A DNA stretch of 64,000 nucleotides from CAVPDE01 sp963702565 (lineage in GTDB: Bacteria; Desulfobacterota; DSM-4660; Desulfatiglandales; HGW-15). Of the stretch, positions 51,556 to 61,706 are shown piece by piece. The translations under genes and the position numbers were made by a program. Under the pieces are notes generated by a model. The model was not told the DNA's origin. It saw only the letters and a program-made list of their open reading frames with translations, and did not search any database. The stretch lies in assembly GCA_963702565.1 (NCBI GenBank), contig CAVPDE010000018.1, positions 248,001 through 312,000 on the forward strand. Reading direction: 5' to 3'. Within the stretch, counting starts at the first letter, position 1, and the number at the start of each line of letters is the position of its first letter.

Positions 51556-54500
51556 TCAGTGGAGATCAGAAGGCGCCTGCGGCGGTGAAATCGCATCGTG
51601 CTTCTTCTTACCGCGTCTCTTGAAGAACCCCTGCATATCGTCAAACAGGTCATAGGCGGCGGGCACAACCACGAGTGTCAGAAACAGCGAAGTGAGGAGT
51701 CCACCGATGACCGCGATCCCCATCGGGGAGCGGGTTTCCGCCCCCTCGCCCATACCGAAAGCGACCGGAATCATCCCGAAGACCATGGCAAAGGTCGTCA
51801 TGAGGATCGGCCGCAGCCTGACCGGTCCAGCTTGGAGAATCGCTTCCCGGCGCGACAGACCCCGTGCCCGAAGGACATTCGTGTAATCGACAAGCAGAAT
51901 CCCGTTTTTCTTCACGAGCCCCATCAGGAGGATCAGGCCGATAAAGCTGTAAATGTTGAGTGTCTTTCCCGTCAGAAGGAGCGCCCCGAAGGCCCCGATG
52001 AACGAGAGCGGCATGGCCAGAAGCACCGTGAAGGGATGAACAAAGCTCTCGAACTGCGCGGCAAGGACCATGTAGGCCATCAGCACCCCGAGGAGAATGG
52101 CAAACTGCAAGTATCCGAAGGACTCACCCATCGTATCGGCCTGGCCCCTGTATTTCGGTAGGTAGTCGGGCGGGAGGATCTTCCCCGCGATGCCGTTGAG
52201 GTCCTGGATCGCCGCTCCTAGAGGCCTTTCTTCGAGGCTCGCGAAGAGGGTAATCGCCCGCTGGCGATCGACGCGGTTGATGACGCTGGGACCCCCGCCC
52301 TCCTGAATCCGGACGAGGTTACGCAGCTCGACGAGACGCCCGTCACGCGACCGGACAAAGACTTTGCCCAGGTCGTCCGGATCTCTACGTTCTTCCGGAT
52401 TGAGACGGATCCGGAGATCATATCGCTTCCCCCGGCTCTCATCCTTGTATTTCGTCACGTCGGTTTCGCCGCTCATGAGGAGGTTGATCGCCTCGGCGAT
52501 GGTCCACACGTCTACCCCGAGATCGGCCGCCTTGTCCCGATCGATGAAAATCTTGATTTCCGGCTTGCCCATCTCGAGGGAGGTGTCGACATCTACGATC
52601 CCCGGCTTTTTGGCGAACTCGCCGGCGATCTGCTTCGTGTAGGCCTGGATCGCCATGAGATCGGGCCCCCGGACGCTATACTGGATCGGAACCTGCCTCT
52701 GCCCGCCGCCGATCATGGAGAAATCTTCGGCCGATACCTTGAGACCGGGAAACCGGCTCAGCTTCTGGCGGATCTCTTTTTTCAGATCCATCTGCGTCTT
52801 CTTCCGTTCGCTCTTCGGGATGAGGCTGGTCATCATCATGGCGCGGTTGACTGCGCCGCCAGTGCCGAGCACATAGTAGACCGCCCTGACCTCCGGCATC
52901 TTCCTCAGGATTTGCTCCGCAGGCCGGAAAAGCTCATTGGCCTTTTCCAGCGAATAGTCGATGGGCGCCTCCAGACGGACGATGAATTGGCCCTGGTCCT
53001 CGGGAGGGGTGAATTCCTTGCCCATATAGGTTGTCAGATAGAGACTGCCGACAAAAATGACGAGGGCTCCGACCAGCATGAAAACGCGGTGGTTCAGGGA
53101 AAAGGCCAGGAGATGCCGGTAGACCTCCTCCAGCCTTTTGTATCCCCGCTCAAACGATCCCACAAGCCGCTCCGGCTTGACGGCGACCGGTTCGTTGTTC
53201 GGGTCTTTCCGCCTGAGAGCGACACGCTTCAGGAAGATCGAGGCGAGCATCGGCGTCAGAGTGAGGGAGACGAGAAGTGAAACCATCACGGAAAACACGA
53301 CGGTCAGGGCAAACTGGAGAAAAAACCGGCCGATCATCCCCTTCATGAAGGCGACCGGGAGGAAGATCGCCACGATGGCGAAAGTGGTCGCCATGACGGC
53401 AAGTCCGATCTCGGAAGTGGCGAAAATCGACGCCTCGCGGGGCGCCATCCCCTCCTCGACATGCCGGTAAATGTTCTCGATGACGATGATGGCGTCGTCG
53501 ATGAGGAGCCCGACGGAGAGCGTCAGGGCGAGCATAGTCATATTGTTGAAGGTGAAACCGAAGGCCAGGATCAAGGCAAAAGTGGAGATGATCGAGATCG
53601 GCAGGGCCACCGCGCTGATCAGTGTCGTTCTGACGTTCCTGAGGAAAACGAAAACAGCGAGGATTGCGAACAACCCCCCGAGGATCAGGTGTTTCTGCAC
53701 CTCCGCGATGGAGCGTTTGATGAAGGTGGACTGGTCGATGGCGATGTTCAGGGTCATTCCCGGTGGAAGCGTCTTATTAATCTTCGCTATTTCCTGTTTG
53801 ACCAGGTTGACGACGGCCACAGTGTTCGTCCCTGACTGTTTCTGAACCCCCATCCCCACGGCGGGGATTCCGTTGAAGCGGACGATGGACCGTCTCTCCT
53901 CCATCCCGTCTTCCGCCTTCCCGATGTCTCTGAGACGGACGGGGGCGCCCTTGTCATAGGCAATGACCAGATCATTGAAATCGGCAACGTTGAGGAATTC
54001 ACCCTTGACCTTGATCGTGTACTCCTTGGAGACGCTCTCGATGCGTCCACCGGGGAGTTCGATGTTCTGCCGCTGGAGGGCGACCATGACATCGTTAGCG
54101 GAGAGCCCGTAGGCCCTGAGCTTGCTGGCGTCGATCCAGACGCGGACCTGCCGCAACTGGAGACCGCCGAGTTGGATATCGCCGACGCCGTTGATCCGCT
54201 GGAGCTGCTCCTTCAACACCTCATCGACATAGGTGGAAAGCTCTCGCACCGTTTTCTGACCCGAAAGGTTCAGCCACATAACCGCCGTCGCATCGGGATC
54301 GACCTTGGCAATCCGGGGTTCGTCGATGTCCTGAGGAAGCTTGTTTCGGATCAGGGCGACTTTTTCCCGGACATCCTGGACGGCGAGGTCAATGTCCCGC
54401 TCGAGAACGAACTCCACCGTGATCCGGGAATCCCCCTCGGTGCTGCTCGAAGTAATGGACTTCACGCCGTTGATCGTGTTGACCGCTCCTTCGATCTTGT

Positions 54501-54693
54501 CCGTAATATCGACGTCGATGACCTCGGGGCTTGCCCCCTTCAGGTGGGTGGAGATGGTCACGATCGGAAAATCGACCTTGGGAAACAGATCAACGCCGAT
54601 CTCCGGATAACTGACCGCACCGAGGACAACCAGGGCCATGATGACCATGGTGGCGAAAACCGGCCTCTTGACCGAGGTATCAGCGAGCCACAT
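51556..54693 (-). CDS. RND efflux pump inner-membrane protein (HAE1/AcrB family)
   Basis: 1045 residues, the normal size. VKRPVFATMVIMALVVLG starts the first helix, two periplasmic domains follow, and helices with LTLSVGLLIDDAIIVIENIYRH (read in parts) carry the proton-relay Asp pair typical of drug exporters. FVRSRDGRLVELRNLVRI and MVLAAQFESF also fit. HAE1 (hydrophobic/amphiphilic export) is favoured over heavy-metal HME because of the VDLFPKVDFP-type start and the Asp pair. It overlaps the adaptor gene by 14 nt. No outer-membrane TolC partner is present in the operon. Confidence 0.93.
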   Translation of the reverse strand: MWLADTSVKRPVFATMVIMALVVLGAVSYPEIGVDLFPKVDFPIVTISTHLKGASPEVIDVDITDKIEGAVNTINGVKSITSSSTEGDSRITVEFVLERDIDLAVQDVREKVALIRNKLPQDIDEPRIAKVDPDATAVMWLNLSGQKTVRELSTYVDEVLKEQLQRINGVGDIQLGGLQLRQVRVWIDASKLRAYGLSANDVMVALQRQNIELPGGRIESVSKEYTIKVKGEFLNVADFNDLVIAYDKGAPVRLRDIGKAEDGMEERRSIVRFNGIPAVGMGVQKQSGTNTVAVVNLVKQEIAKINKTLPPGMTLNIAIDQSTFIKRSIAEVQKHLILGGLFAILAVFVFLRNVRTTLISAVALPISIISTFALILAFGFTFNNMTMLALTLSVGLLIDDAIIVIENIYRHVEEGMAPREASIFATSEIGLAVMATTFAIVAIFLPVAFMKGMIGRFFLQFALTVVFSVMVSLLVSLTLTPMLASIFLKRVALRRKDPNNEPVAVKPERLVGSFERGYKRLEEVYRHLLAFSLNHRVFMLVGALVIFVGSLYLTTYMGKEFTPPEDQGQFIVRLEAPIDYSLEKANELFRPAEQILRKMPEVRAVYYVLGTGGAVNRAMMMTSLIPKSERKKTQMDLKKEIRQKLSRFPGLKVSAEDFSMIGGGQRQVPIQYSVRGPDLMAIQAYTKQIAGEFAKKPGIVDVDTSLEMGKPEIKIFIDRDKAADLGVDVWTIAEAINLLMSGETDVTKYKDESRGKRYDLRIRLNPEERRDPDDLGKVFVRSRDGRLVELRNLVRIQEGGGPSVINRVDRQRAITLFASLEERPLGAAIQDLNGIAGKILPPDYLPKYRGQADTMGESFGYLQFAILLGVLMAYMVLAAQFESFVHPFTVLLAMPLSFIGAFGALLLTGKTLNIYSFIGLILLMGLVKKNGILLVDYTNVLRARGLSRREAILQAGPVRLRPILMTTFAMVFGMIPVAFGMGEGAETRSPMGIAVIGGLLTSLFLTLVVVPAAYDLFDDMQGFFKRRGKKKHDAISPPQAPSDLH

Positions 54694-55810
54694 TGACCAG
54701 CACCCCTTCCATTAGATTGTTCTGTCCCACGGTCACGACGATCTCCTCTTCCTTCAATCCTTCGGTGATCTCCATGAATTCCCCGTATTTCCGACCGATC
54801 TTAACTTCTCGCTCCTTTGCCCGGTCTCCTTCAACAACAAAGAGCTTGGTTCTGGAGTTGTCGTAGAGCAGTGCCGTGATCGGGGCGACGACCGTACCTC
54901 GCGCCGCCCCAGTGTAGAGCGTCACGCGAGCGAAGAGGCCTGGTTTCAAGCCTTGGTCCGCGTTCGTCAACACAGCTTCCAGTTGAAGGGAGCGTGTCTT
55001 CTCCTCGAGGCTCGGGTAGATTGTCTTCAACAGGGCACGAAATTCTCGGCCGGGAAAAGCATCCACTGTAAAGGCGACATCCTGTCCCACCCGAAGGCTT
55101 CCCACATCCTTTTCCGTTATGGTAAAGGAGAGTTTAAGCATATCCGTGCGGACGATCGAGACAAGGAACGTGCCATTCCGGATATACTCTCCAGCGGTCA
55201 CTCGTTTCTCTTTGACCGTTCCGGCCATCGGGGCATAAATGCTCGTCTTGGCAAGCTTCTCGTGTGCCAGATCCAAGCCCATTTTAGCCCGGTCTACATC
55301 CCCCTGTGACAGAACAAGTCGCGCCAACACGTCGTCGAACTGCTGCTTGGCAACCAGATCTTTCCGGTAGAGGGCCTCCTTGCGCTCATACTCCTGTTTC
55401 GCGTATGCAAGGCTCGCTTCCGCCTGTTTCAGGGCAACCGCGGCGCGCTCTGTGTCGAGGCGGTAATCGGTCTCCTTTATCTCGGCGATGAGTTGCCCCT
55501 GCGTCACTGGTGAACCCTCCTGGACACGGATCGATTTCAGGATGCCATCCACCTCGGAGCTGACGATGACCTCCTCGTAGGCTTTGAGCGTACCGACAGA
55601 TTCCACAAAAGGTTGGAGGGATCGTTTCTCCGCCGTCCAAACCCGGACGTTTACGACAACCTCTTTTTGTTCCTGCTGCTCCTGTTTCTTGCATGCAACT
55701 TCCGCAATCACCGCGGTGCATAGTAGGATAGCCATGGCGACCCAAGCGGCTCTGCCCTTTTGCGGAATCGATCTTCGTTCTCCGGGTAGAAAAGACATTC
55801 CTCCAAACAT
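54680..55810 (-). CDS. RND periplasmic adaptor (membrane fusion lipoprotein)
   Basis: 376 residues. N-terminal hydrophobic segment ending at a lipobox-like AEVAC (Cys about 40), then VRVWTAEKRSLQPFVESVG, lipoyl half-motifs around an alpha-hairpin (AEASLAYAKQEYERKEALYRK, in parts) and a beta-barrel (IYAPMAGTVKEKRVTAGEYI, in parts). Links the inner-membrane pump to an outer-membrane channel. AAGGAG precedes ATG 55810. First gene of the leftward operon adaptor-pump-PII. Confidence 0.92.
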   Translation of the reverse strand: MFGGMSFLPGERRSIPQKGRAAWVAMAILLCTAVIAEVACKKQEQQEQKEVVVNVRVWTAEKRSLQPFVESVGTLKAYEEVIVSSEVDGILKSIRVQEGSPVTQGQLIAEIKETDYRLDTERAAVALKQAEASLAYAKQEYERKEALYRKDLVAKQQFDDVLARLVLSQGDVDRAKMGLDLAHEKLAKTSIYAPMAGTVKEKRVTAGEYIRNGTFLVSIVRTDMLKLSFTITEKDVGSLRVGQDVAFTVDAFPGREFRALLKTIYPSLEEKTRSLQLEAVLTNADQGLKPGLFARVTLYTGAARGTVVAPITALLYDNSRTKLFVVEGDRAKEREVKIGRKYGEFMEITEGLKEEEIVVTVGQNNLMEGVLVNVAR

Positions 55811-56399
55811 GCATATCTCCTTCTTGACACGAAAATATTCTATTGTTTCGCGGCCACCATCGTGAGCAGTGTCCCCGCAATCCTTTCAGGTGAACAGGTT
55901 TCAAACCATGCTATTACAGGCGGTAGCTTATGGTCAATCCTTTACAAGCTCACAGAAAAAGGACGTCTGTCATGAAAGTATTCCAAGCCACCAAGTCTTT
56001 TCTAGATTACCCCAGAATGAACTCCAAGAAGAACAGTCAGGAACAACCTGTGCCTTCTCACCGAGGTTTCCAGCCAATTTGGCTACCACTCAGCGTCGTC
56101 TTGGAAAGATAACTGATATGCAGGCAATGAGGTGGATTGAGAGCCTACACGGATAAACGTTAGAGGCCGGGGCATCTATTGGCTCCCGGCCTCTCCGAGG
56201 ATTATTGCCAAGTCTTGAATTGGCAGTTCACCATTGTCTCGGCCTAATCCGTATCGTAATCGGAAGCGGGCTTCTGGTGAATCTGGCAAGAGCTTACAGC
56301 CGCAAATAATAACGACCAAGCTCACGGACGGAGAGGGTGAAGGGAGCGATAGTGACCGGGAACCCTTGGGGGGGATTGCAGCACCGGCTTATGCAGCCT
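55811..56399. other. Intergenic, about 590 bp, no gene assigned
   Basis: It contains a perfect 10-bp hairpin AGAGGCCGGG/CCCGGCCTCT (56162-56171 and 56185-56194, loop 13 nt) without a T-run. Short open frames (for example 55869-56156) have no ribosome site and mixed composition. The codons near 56340 read GEGEGSDSDRE, which may be a scrap of an old element; I cannot identify it. Confidence 0.4.
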
Positions 56400-57335
56400 T
56401 CAAAACCATTTGTTTCTTACAAATATGAGGGCACTGATTAACGACAAAGTGAACGAAATCCCGATAACGATAAAGAAGGCATGGGAGGACCGCTGAAACG
56501 GTAAATCGATATTCATTCCGTAAATGCTTGCAATCAGCGTGGGAATCATCAGAATTATGGTTATTGACGTCAGGATTTTCATGACGACATTCAGATTGTT
56601 CGATATGACCGATGCAAATGCATCCATCATTCCGCTTAGGATGTTGCTGTAAATGTTAGCCATTTCGATCGCCTGTCTATTGTCAATGAGCACATCTTCC
56701 AGCATGTCTTTGTCTTCAGGGGTCAGTTTCAATAATTCCGTTTTCAGTAGCCGTTCCATCATGAGGTCATTCGATCTCAGAGATGTTGTAAAAAAAACCA
56801 AACTCTTTTCAAGATTAAGAAGTTTTATAAGCGCCTCGTTCTTAAGCGACTTCTGCAATTCTCTTTCGGTTTCTCCGGTGCGCCTGTTAATTTCTTTCAG
56901 ATGTCTAAGATAAAGCAGTGCTGTTCTTAGAAATATCTGCAAGATAACACTGCTTCTCTTTCCTGCAATAATGCCTTTTGCCTTGCCATTGCCAAATTCC
57001 AAAATGTCGGTGATATCAGAAGAACTTATTATGACAATGGTATCCTCTTTCGTGAGTATAATGCCCGCAGGAATTGTTGTGAAAGGGATTTCCGGATTGC
57101 TTTCATCATATTTCGGTATTCTTAGAACAATGAGGAGAACGCCGTCTTCAGTTTCGATCCTTGCCCTCTCATCAATATCCAACGGGTCTGTCAGAAAATC
57201 GGGAGGGATGCTCATCTCGGCTGACAACTTATCCAACTCACTCTTGTCTGGATTGATTACATTTATCAAAGAGTGTTTTTCAACTCTATCAGTCGGAATA
57301 AACTTGTTTTCTGACCATCCAAATATTCTTATCAT
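56400..57335 (-). CDS. CorA-family divalent metal transporter
   Basis: 311 residues. The acidic N-terminal cytoplasmic domain (IPPDFLTDPLDIDERAR) and long helices (KLLNLEKSLVFFTTSL) lead to two C-terminal membrane helices with the YGMN signature (SIYGMNIDLP), the pore motif of CorA Mg/Co/Ni channels. ATG 57335 has GGAG 8 nt upstream; the longer frame to 57404 lacks one. Clearly more AT-rich than the genes in the first 50 kb, suggesting acquisition. No operon partner. Confidence 0.9.
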   Translation of the reverse strand: MIRIFGWSENKFIPTDRVEKHSLINVINPDKSELDKLSAEMSIPPDFLTDPLDIDERARIETEDGVLLIVLRIPKYDESNPEIPFTTIPAGIILTKEDTIVIISSSDITDILEFGNGKAKGIIAGKRSSVILQIFLRTALLYLRHLKEINRRTGETERELQKSLKNEALIKLLNLEKSLVFFTTSLRSNDLMMERLLKTELLKLTPEDKDMLEDVLIDNRQAIEMANIYSNILSGMMDAFASVISNNLNVVMKILTSITIILMIPTLIASIYGMNIDLPFQRSSHAFFIVIGISFTLSLISALIFVRNKWF

Positions 57336-57404
57336 GCTATTGTCTCCTCTGAATCCTTCGCAACTCCAGTGTTCTTGAGGCAGGGTAACACTTGCGGTGA
57401 GCAT

Positions 57405-57902
57405 TTGGAAGGCTTTTTTCCGATTTCAATACCGCTTGAGCGTGTCCTCAGTCGATTATGGCTTGATGTTCTAAACAATGCTTTTCCCCTGGAAGAGCAA
57501 AGTGATGACCTCCCAATTCAGCCTATTGCGAGGCTAGTAAAGGGGCTGGTTACGATTTCAAGACTGAACCGGAACCCGAGCATGCCTATCAAATCTGAAT
57601 CCGCAGATCAACCGCCTAAATGGAGAAATGGATATCGTTATATTACGAGCAGGTAATATCTAAAAAGCGCGATTAGCAACTGAAGCAATAACCTCAATTG
57701 AAAGAGAAAAGGCGGGGCAACCTAATCCGGTCCACAGACGTATCGGCTACTTTCAGTTCACTTGAGATGATAAAACCCGACATCCTAAGGGGAGCCCAAT
57801 AGGTCTGAATCCTCGACATGAAGCTCGGCGACGCGGGGCTCAGGGGATGCTACTGGAAGACCAAAAACCCTCCTTCACCAAAATGGGACACGTCTCGCAC
57901 CC
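57405..57902. other. Intergenic, about 500 bp, no gene seen
   Basis: Between two leftward genes. Open frames (57369-57656 plus) overlap the corA 5' end and look random. No hairpin with T-run or promoter of note was found. Confidence 0.4.
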
Positions 57903-58835
57903 TCACATCGAGAAAGCTTTAATCCCCCAGCGACTTAGATACGCGCAAACGGCTATGGCGAAAACGAACCAGAAATAGTGCCACTCAAGATGTTTGAAAA
58001 AAGAGCGCAGGGTTGGAGAATCCACACTGTCTCTGAACGCAGTAGCACAGAGAAGGACCGCCGCGACCATAGCAAAGAGAGCAGCGAAGCGGCCATCCCA
58101 TAGAGCCAGCGACGCAAAAATCAGTGTGTTCCACCGGTGAGGCGCCAAGAGCTTCTTCCAGTACAGGGCTAGACACAAAAGGGTGGGAATCGCTACGGCC
58201 GCCAGCATCTCCAGTTCCAGGCGGTCGAGATAGACGTGCCCGTCTGGGTGAAACTGCAAGGCGGAGAGGATCGACCGATCGCACACGGCATGACCGGAAA
58301 AGCCCAGCAGAAATCCTGCGATGAGCATGTAAGAAAGATGCCGCCGCAACTGCGGTTTTTCCGCTCGGGGAAATGCAAGATACATAGTGGAGAACACAAC
58401 GCCCAGCCACCAGGAGGAATCCGCCAAGGACCACCCCAAGAACAATGCCGGCAGGGCATAGATACGCGTCGGCCGCCTCTCGCGGTACCCTTCCATGACG
58501 AAGACCGCTAATCCGAAAAGCATGTAAGGGACTACCCATTTGGAAGCAACGATCGGGGCCTGTGCAACGCTTACCGCCGCAAACAGGACAAGGGAACCCA
58601 CTATATGATCTTCTGTTTTTTTCTTAAGCCCCAGAAACAGAAAGAAGGCCCCTAAAGTGGTCAGGAGCGTTTCATACCAAGAAGCAAGATCACCAAAATA
58701 CAAAAGCGCAATAATCGAATAAACAGACGCCATTCCGAGGTACTCGATTTTGAGCTTTCTTCCAAAGCGCTCAACGGGCCCCGGGACGTAGGCTAGCTTA
58801 AGTGGTGTCCCTGAAATTGAGGAAGTGCTTCTCAT
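57903..58835 (-). CDS. Integral membrane protein of unknown function
   Basis: 310 residues with eight to ten hydrophobic stretches between about 33 and 305 and a soluble N-terminus of 30 residues. The sequence HVYLDRLELEMLAAVAIP and the Trp-rich WSLADSSWWLG are distinctive but I cannot link them to a family. No transporter or enzyme motif is visible. GGAGGG precedes ATG 58835 by 6 nt. It is upstream of none of the obvious neighbours; the gap on either side suggests a single-gene transcript. Confidence 0.75.
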   Translation of the reverse strand: MRSTSSISGTPLKLAYVPGPVERFGRKLKIEYLGMASVYSIIALLYFGDLASWYETLLTTLGAFFLFLGLKKKTEDHIVGSLVLFAAVSVAQAPIVASKWVVPYMLFGLAVFVMEGYRERRPTRIYALPALFLGWSLADSSWWLGVVFSTMYLAFPRAEKPQLRRHLSYMLIAGFLLGFSGHAVCDRSILSALQFHPDGHVYLDRLELEMLAAVAIPTLLCLALYWKKLLAPHRWNTLIFASLALWDGRFAALFAMVAAVLLCATAFRDSVDSPTLRSFFKHLEWHYFWFVFAIAVCAYLSRWGIKAFSM

Positions 58836-59010
58836 GTGCTTCCCTCCAAAAATAGTTGATCGTCAGCGGGATTACGTTTACATCAATCTCAGTCCTCGGA
58901 TCGTTGCAAAAGCTTTGATAAGGCTGCCTGAGCGATACTTATTATAGGTCTATGGGATTGGCAGCCAAATTGGTTAAAACTTAATGGCTAAGAGGTCCTT
59001 AAATAGGGAT

Positions 59011-59487
59011 TCACTGTGCCATGGTCCCAAGCCAGTCGCCCAGCCAATGTGTGATGACTACCACCACGCCCGCGATCAGCAGGTGTTCTCCTATTATTTT
59101 CCATGCAGGCTCGCCATTCGCTCGTGCCATGAGATAACTCAGGCAACCAAGAACTAGGAAACCCCACACAAGACTGACGATTATGGCATGCGAAAGCGGG
59201 AGGAGAAAAACCGGCACGACAAATGTCATCGCAAATAGAAACTTCGCTAGAAACGTCGATATCGTAGCGCCCCAGATCTCTTTTACGGTGTGAGCGTTTT
59301 CAAATTCCTTTGAGATGTGAATTCCGAGCGCATCGGAAAAGGCATCAGCAATAGCGATAGTGAAAATTCCACTCAAAACAATCATCTTGGAGTGGGTCCC
59401 TGAATGTAGGCCGACCATTAGACCGAGGGTAGTTATGACTGCCGATGTCAGCCCGAAAGAAAGTCCTGTGCGCAAGGAATCCTTCAT
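59011..59487 (-). CDS. VIT1/CCC1-like membrane protein
   Basis: 158 residues with four or five helices. LSFGLTSAVITTLGLMVGLHSG and IADAFSDALGIHISKEFEN match the first half of VIT1/CCC1-type iron/manganese transporters, where Asp and Glu in this part handle the metal. Shorter than eukaryotic VIT1 (which has five helices plus a metal domain), as in many prokaryotic forms. AAGGAG about 10 nt before ATG 59487. Ligand not certain. Confidence 0.8.
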   Translation of the reverse strand: MKDSLRTGLSFGLTSAVITTLGLMVGLHSGTHSKMIVLSGIFTIAIADAFSDALGIHISKEFENAHTVKEIWGATISTFLAKFLFAMTFVVPVFLLPLSHAIIVSLVWGFLVLGCLSYLMARANGEPAWKIIGEHLLIAGVVVVITHWLGDWLGTMAQ

Positions 59488-59570
59488 ATCCGTTTTTCTC
59501 CTTTCATTCGACGAATGCCGAGGGGATGGCGGTTTAGCGCTTATCTGTAGAGACTGAGTATCTCACAACG

Positions 59571-60137
59571 TCAGTCTGGAATAGCGACGTAATCATCATC
59601 GTAAATCCCCTCTTCAGCCCTCCTATGACAGGCCAAACAATTTGACAGTGAGCCGATTGAATCACGTTTGATAATCTCTGTTAAAATACGGTGATGTTTG
59701 TCTTTTATGTAAGGTACTTCCGTAATCCTCAATGGCACATAACTACGCAGGCTTTTCATGATTTTGATCGCTACCTTTGCTTTAGAGCGTTCTGAAGCAT
59801 TGGGCTCAAGGTAACTGGAAATCGCAGTCTTTGTTGCTGGGTCCAGATCAAGAGACTCGCCAAAATGCTCATCGACTGTTTCCAAAATTCTGTTCCATGA
59901 CGTATATGGCAGCAGTTCCGCTTGATAGGCGAAATGGCAGGCGCCACAATTATCCTTATAGGTCGGATTAGATACTGGCGTCAGACAACTTGTTGTCTGA
60001 CGATCCCTTCCTCCTCTTTCACGGTGTCTGGCGCGGGACTTCTGATTGTCCCTATCATCACCAAATGCGCTGTCGGAGATGCCAATCGGCACCATCGCAA
60101 GGATAACCAGGAGTAGAAACGTCTTTCTGATCTTCAT
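59571..60137 (-). CDS. Diheme cytochrome c-like protein
   Basis: 188 residues with signal peptide (FLLLVILAMVPIGISDSAFG). Two haem sites: CGACH in KDNCGACHFAYQ and CLACH in SNCLACHRRAEEG. Histidines in between (DKHHRIL, DEHFGES) can be the sixth ligands. Matches the DHC family of periplasmic electron carriers. AAAGGAGGG lies 8 nt before ATG 60137 (the TTG at 60140 is not needed). It precedes no clear oxidoreductase partner in the window; a frameshifted gene lies upstream. Confidence 0.87.
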   Translation of the reverse strand: MKIRKTFLLLVILAMVPIGISDSAFGDDRDNQKSRARHRERGGRDRQTTSCLTPVSNPTYKDNCGACHFAYQAELLPYTSWNRILETVDEHFGESLDLDPATKTAISSYLEPNASERSKAKVAIKIMKSLRSYVPLRITEVPYIKDKHHRILTEIIKRDSIGSLSNCLACHRRAEEGIYDDDYVAIPD

Positions 60138-60397
60138 CAATGCGACCCTCCTTTACTTATAGCGATGCTTGCCCCATGAGCGAAACACATGTGATCTCTC
60201 TTTTGCTGAGAGCAGTTTCAATTTAAACCTGGAGATTAGATCAGAAGCAGGTACCAGCCATTTGAACGATGAAATCTTTTCACGAAAAAGCGGCCATGAG
60301 GGCTTTCGAAGTCTGAACCCTGACGGCGCATGAATGCGATTCCACAACGGTTTCCGAGAACCAAAAGAGAATCTAGAGAAAACCCTGAACTGTCCTC

Positions 60398-61112
60398 TCA
60401 GCTGTTGGACACGATTTGCGACAGGCTCTTGAAAAAAGGCACGATGGCCCCTCGATTCTCCTTTTTCTCTGCCAGCCTTGGGGCGTCCTCTTTCTGGTTG
60501 AGCTTGACAAGGTCGTAAGACAAGACCGGCACTCCAGATCTTGGTCCCGTCCCACCCGGGCAACGTGGCCAACTTTCTGAAGAAGGCTCCCCTATTCTGT
60601 TTCTCAATCTCCTGCTCTTCGGGGCCGATGAACAGCACCCCCGAGCGAACGGTGCATTGACCACCGATGACTCTGTTCACTCTCGCATGCGCTTGCCAAG
60701 AAATTTGACCATCAGCCGCGACGGCAATCAGATATTTGTGAAGCCGGAAGGTGCCTGGACCTCTATTCGCAATTGGTGTTTCACGACTGCTGGCGATAGT
60801 CACGGAGTAAAACAGCCGATCGAGGAAATCATCATTAAGACTTCGCCCGGAGGCAACATCCAATAGCTCGGAAGCAAAACAGTAACTCTCTGTCTTATTC
60901 CAAAACGGTAGTTTTTCTATTCGGTCAAGAAACTCTCCTTTTAAGTATCCGACCTCTTCATGGCTACAAGGCCTGATGATAAGAATGTCGTTATAGATGA
61001 AGCACATGCCGTGTTGCTGGGCTCCGAACCCGTAATGCGTTTCCCACTCCAAGAGGCCGTTCACATGTTCGATAATTCGATATTCATTTAACCTGTATGT
61101 CGCCGTTTCCAT
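60398..61112 (-). pseudogene. Frameshifted uncharacterised protein
   Basis: ATG 61112 begins METATYRLNEYRIIEHVNG. Good protein sequence with two similar halves (RLNEYRIIEHVNGLLEWETHYGFG and RLHKYLIAVAADGQISWQAH, an internal repeat) runs to about 60525 (KIWSAG). There the frame switches: VLSYDLVKLNQKEDAPRL and the end IVPFFKSLSQIVSNS lie in another frame ending at 60398. In the original frame the sequence becomes Arg-rich noise to 60153. So a one-base indel near 60525 splits the gene. The family is unknown to me. Confidence 0.7.
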
Positions 61113-61176
61113 ATTAATCACTTTCAGGAAGCGCTATGGAGAATCACAGCTAGTCTGCTTTGCTCGGCATGAATAG

Positions 61177-61493
61177 CTAACCCACTGTATTCCCGCAAGA
61201 GGGGCAGAATTTTGACTGGGTTGGGACTTCTTTTTTGCAGTTCGGGCACAGCAGGGTTTTCCTGCTGGGGATCCGCAATTCGGGCAAAAACTGTATGAAG
61301 GAAGTAGCTTTTCTGAACAGCTCGGACAGGACAGAAATACCTTGTTTGGCTGATAGACGTGCCGCTCGTCATATCGATCCTGATGATGGTGATCGTCATG
61401 GTGCTGGCCATGGCGGTGATGATCCTCATAATGGCTGCTACTGTGGCGGCGTTTTCGTCTGAAGCTATCAAGAATGTCTTCTAGGAAATCCAT
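61177..61493 (-). pseudogene. His-rich zinc-ribbon protein with a frameshift
   Basis: From ATG 61493 (GGAGAG upstream): MDFLEDILDSFRRKRR, a His/Asp-rich stretch (about residues 18-44), then CPSCSEKLLPSYSFCPNCG, a first zinc ribbon. The frame then runs into nonsense, but one frame over the sequence reads CPNCKKEVPTQSKFCPSCG and GNTVG with a stop at 61177. Two complete ribbons result if one base is restored in the GGAAAACCC run (61255-61262). The His/Asp tract may bind metal. Function unknown. Confidence 0.75.
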
Positions 61494-61706
61494 ATCTGGT
61501 CTCTCCTTTCTGGCTTTGAGCACATAATTTCGCCCGCATCTCAAGGTTTGCTAGTGGACTGATTCCCTGGTAGTCCTCTCACCTAGAATCGGACGAAGGA
61601 GTCGCATTGCTTGATTGTACTTAATTGAGAGCAGCTTTCTCCTTGTCATGATACGGAGGATAAGCGATGCTCACCACAGATAAGGTAGGGTACTAAGAAG
61701 GTGAAA

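Noticed and set aside
56234..56428. A 64-codon frame with GEGEGSDSDRE
   Set aside because: Overlaps the end of the CorA gene, no ribosome site; too short and simple to assign.
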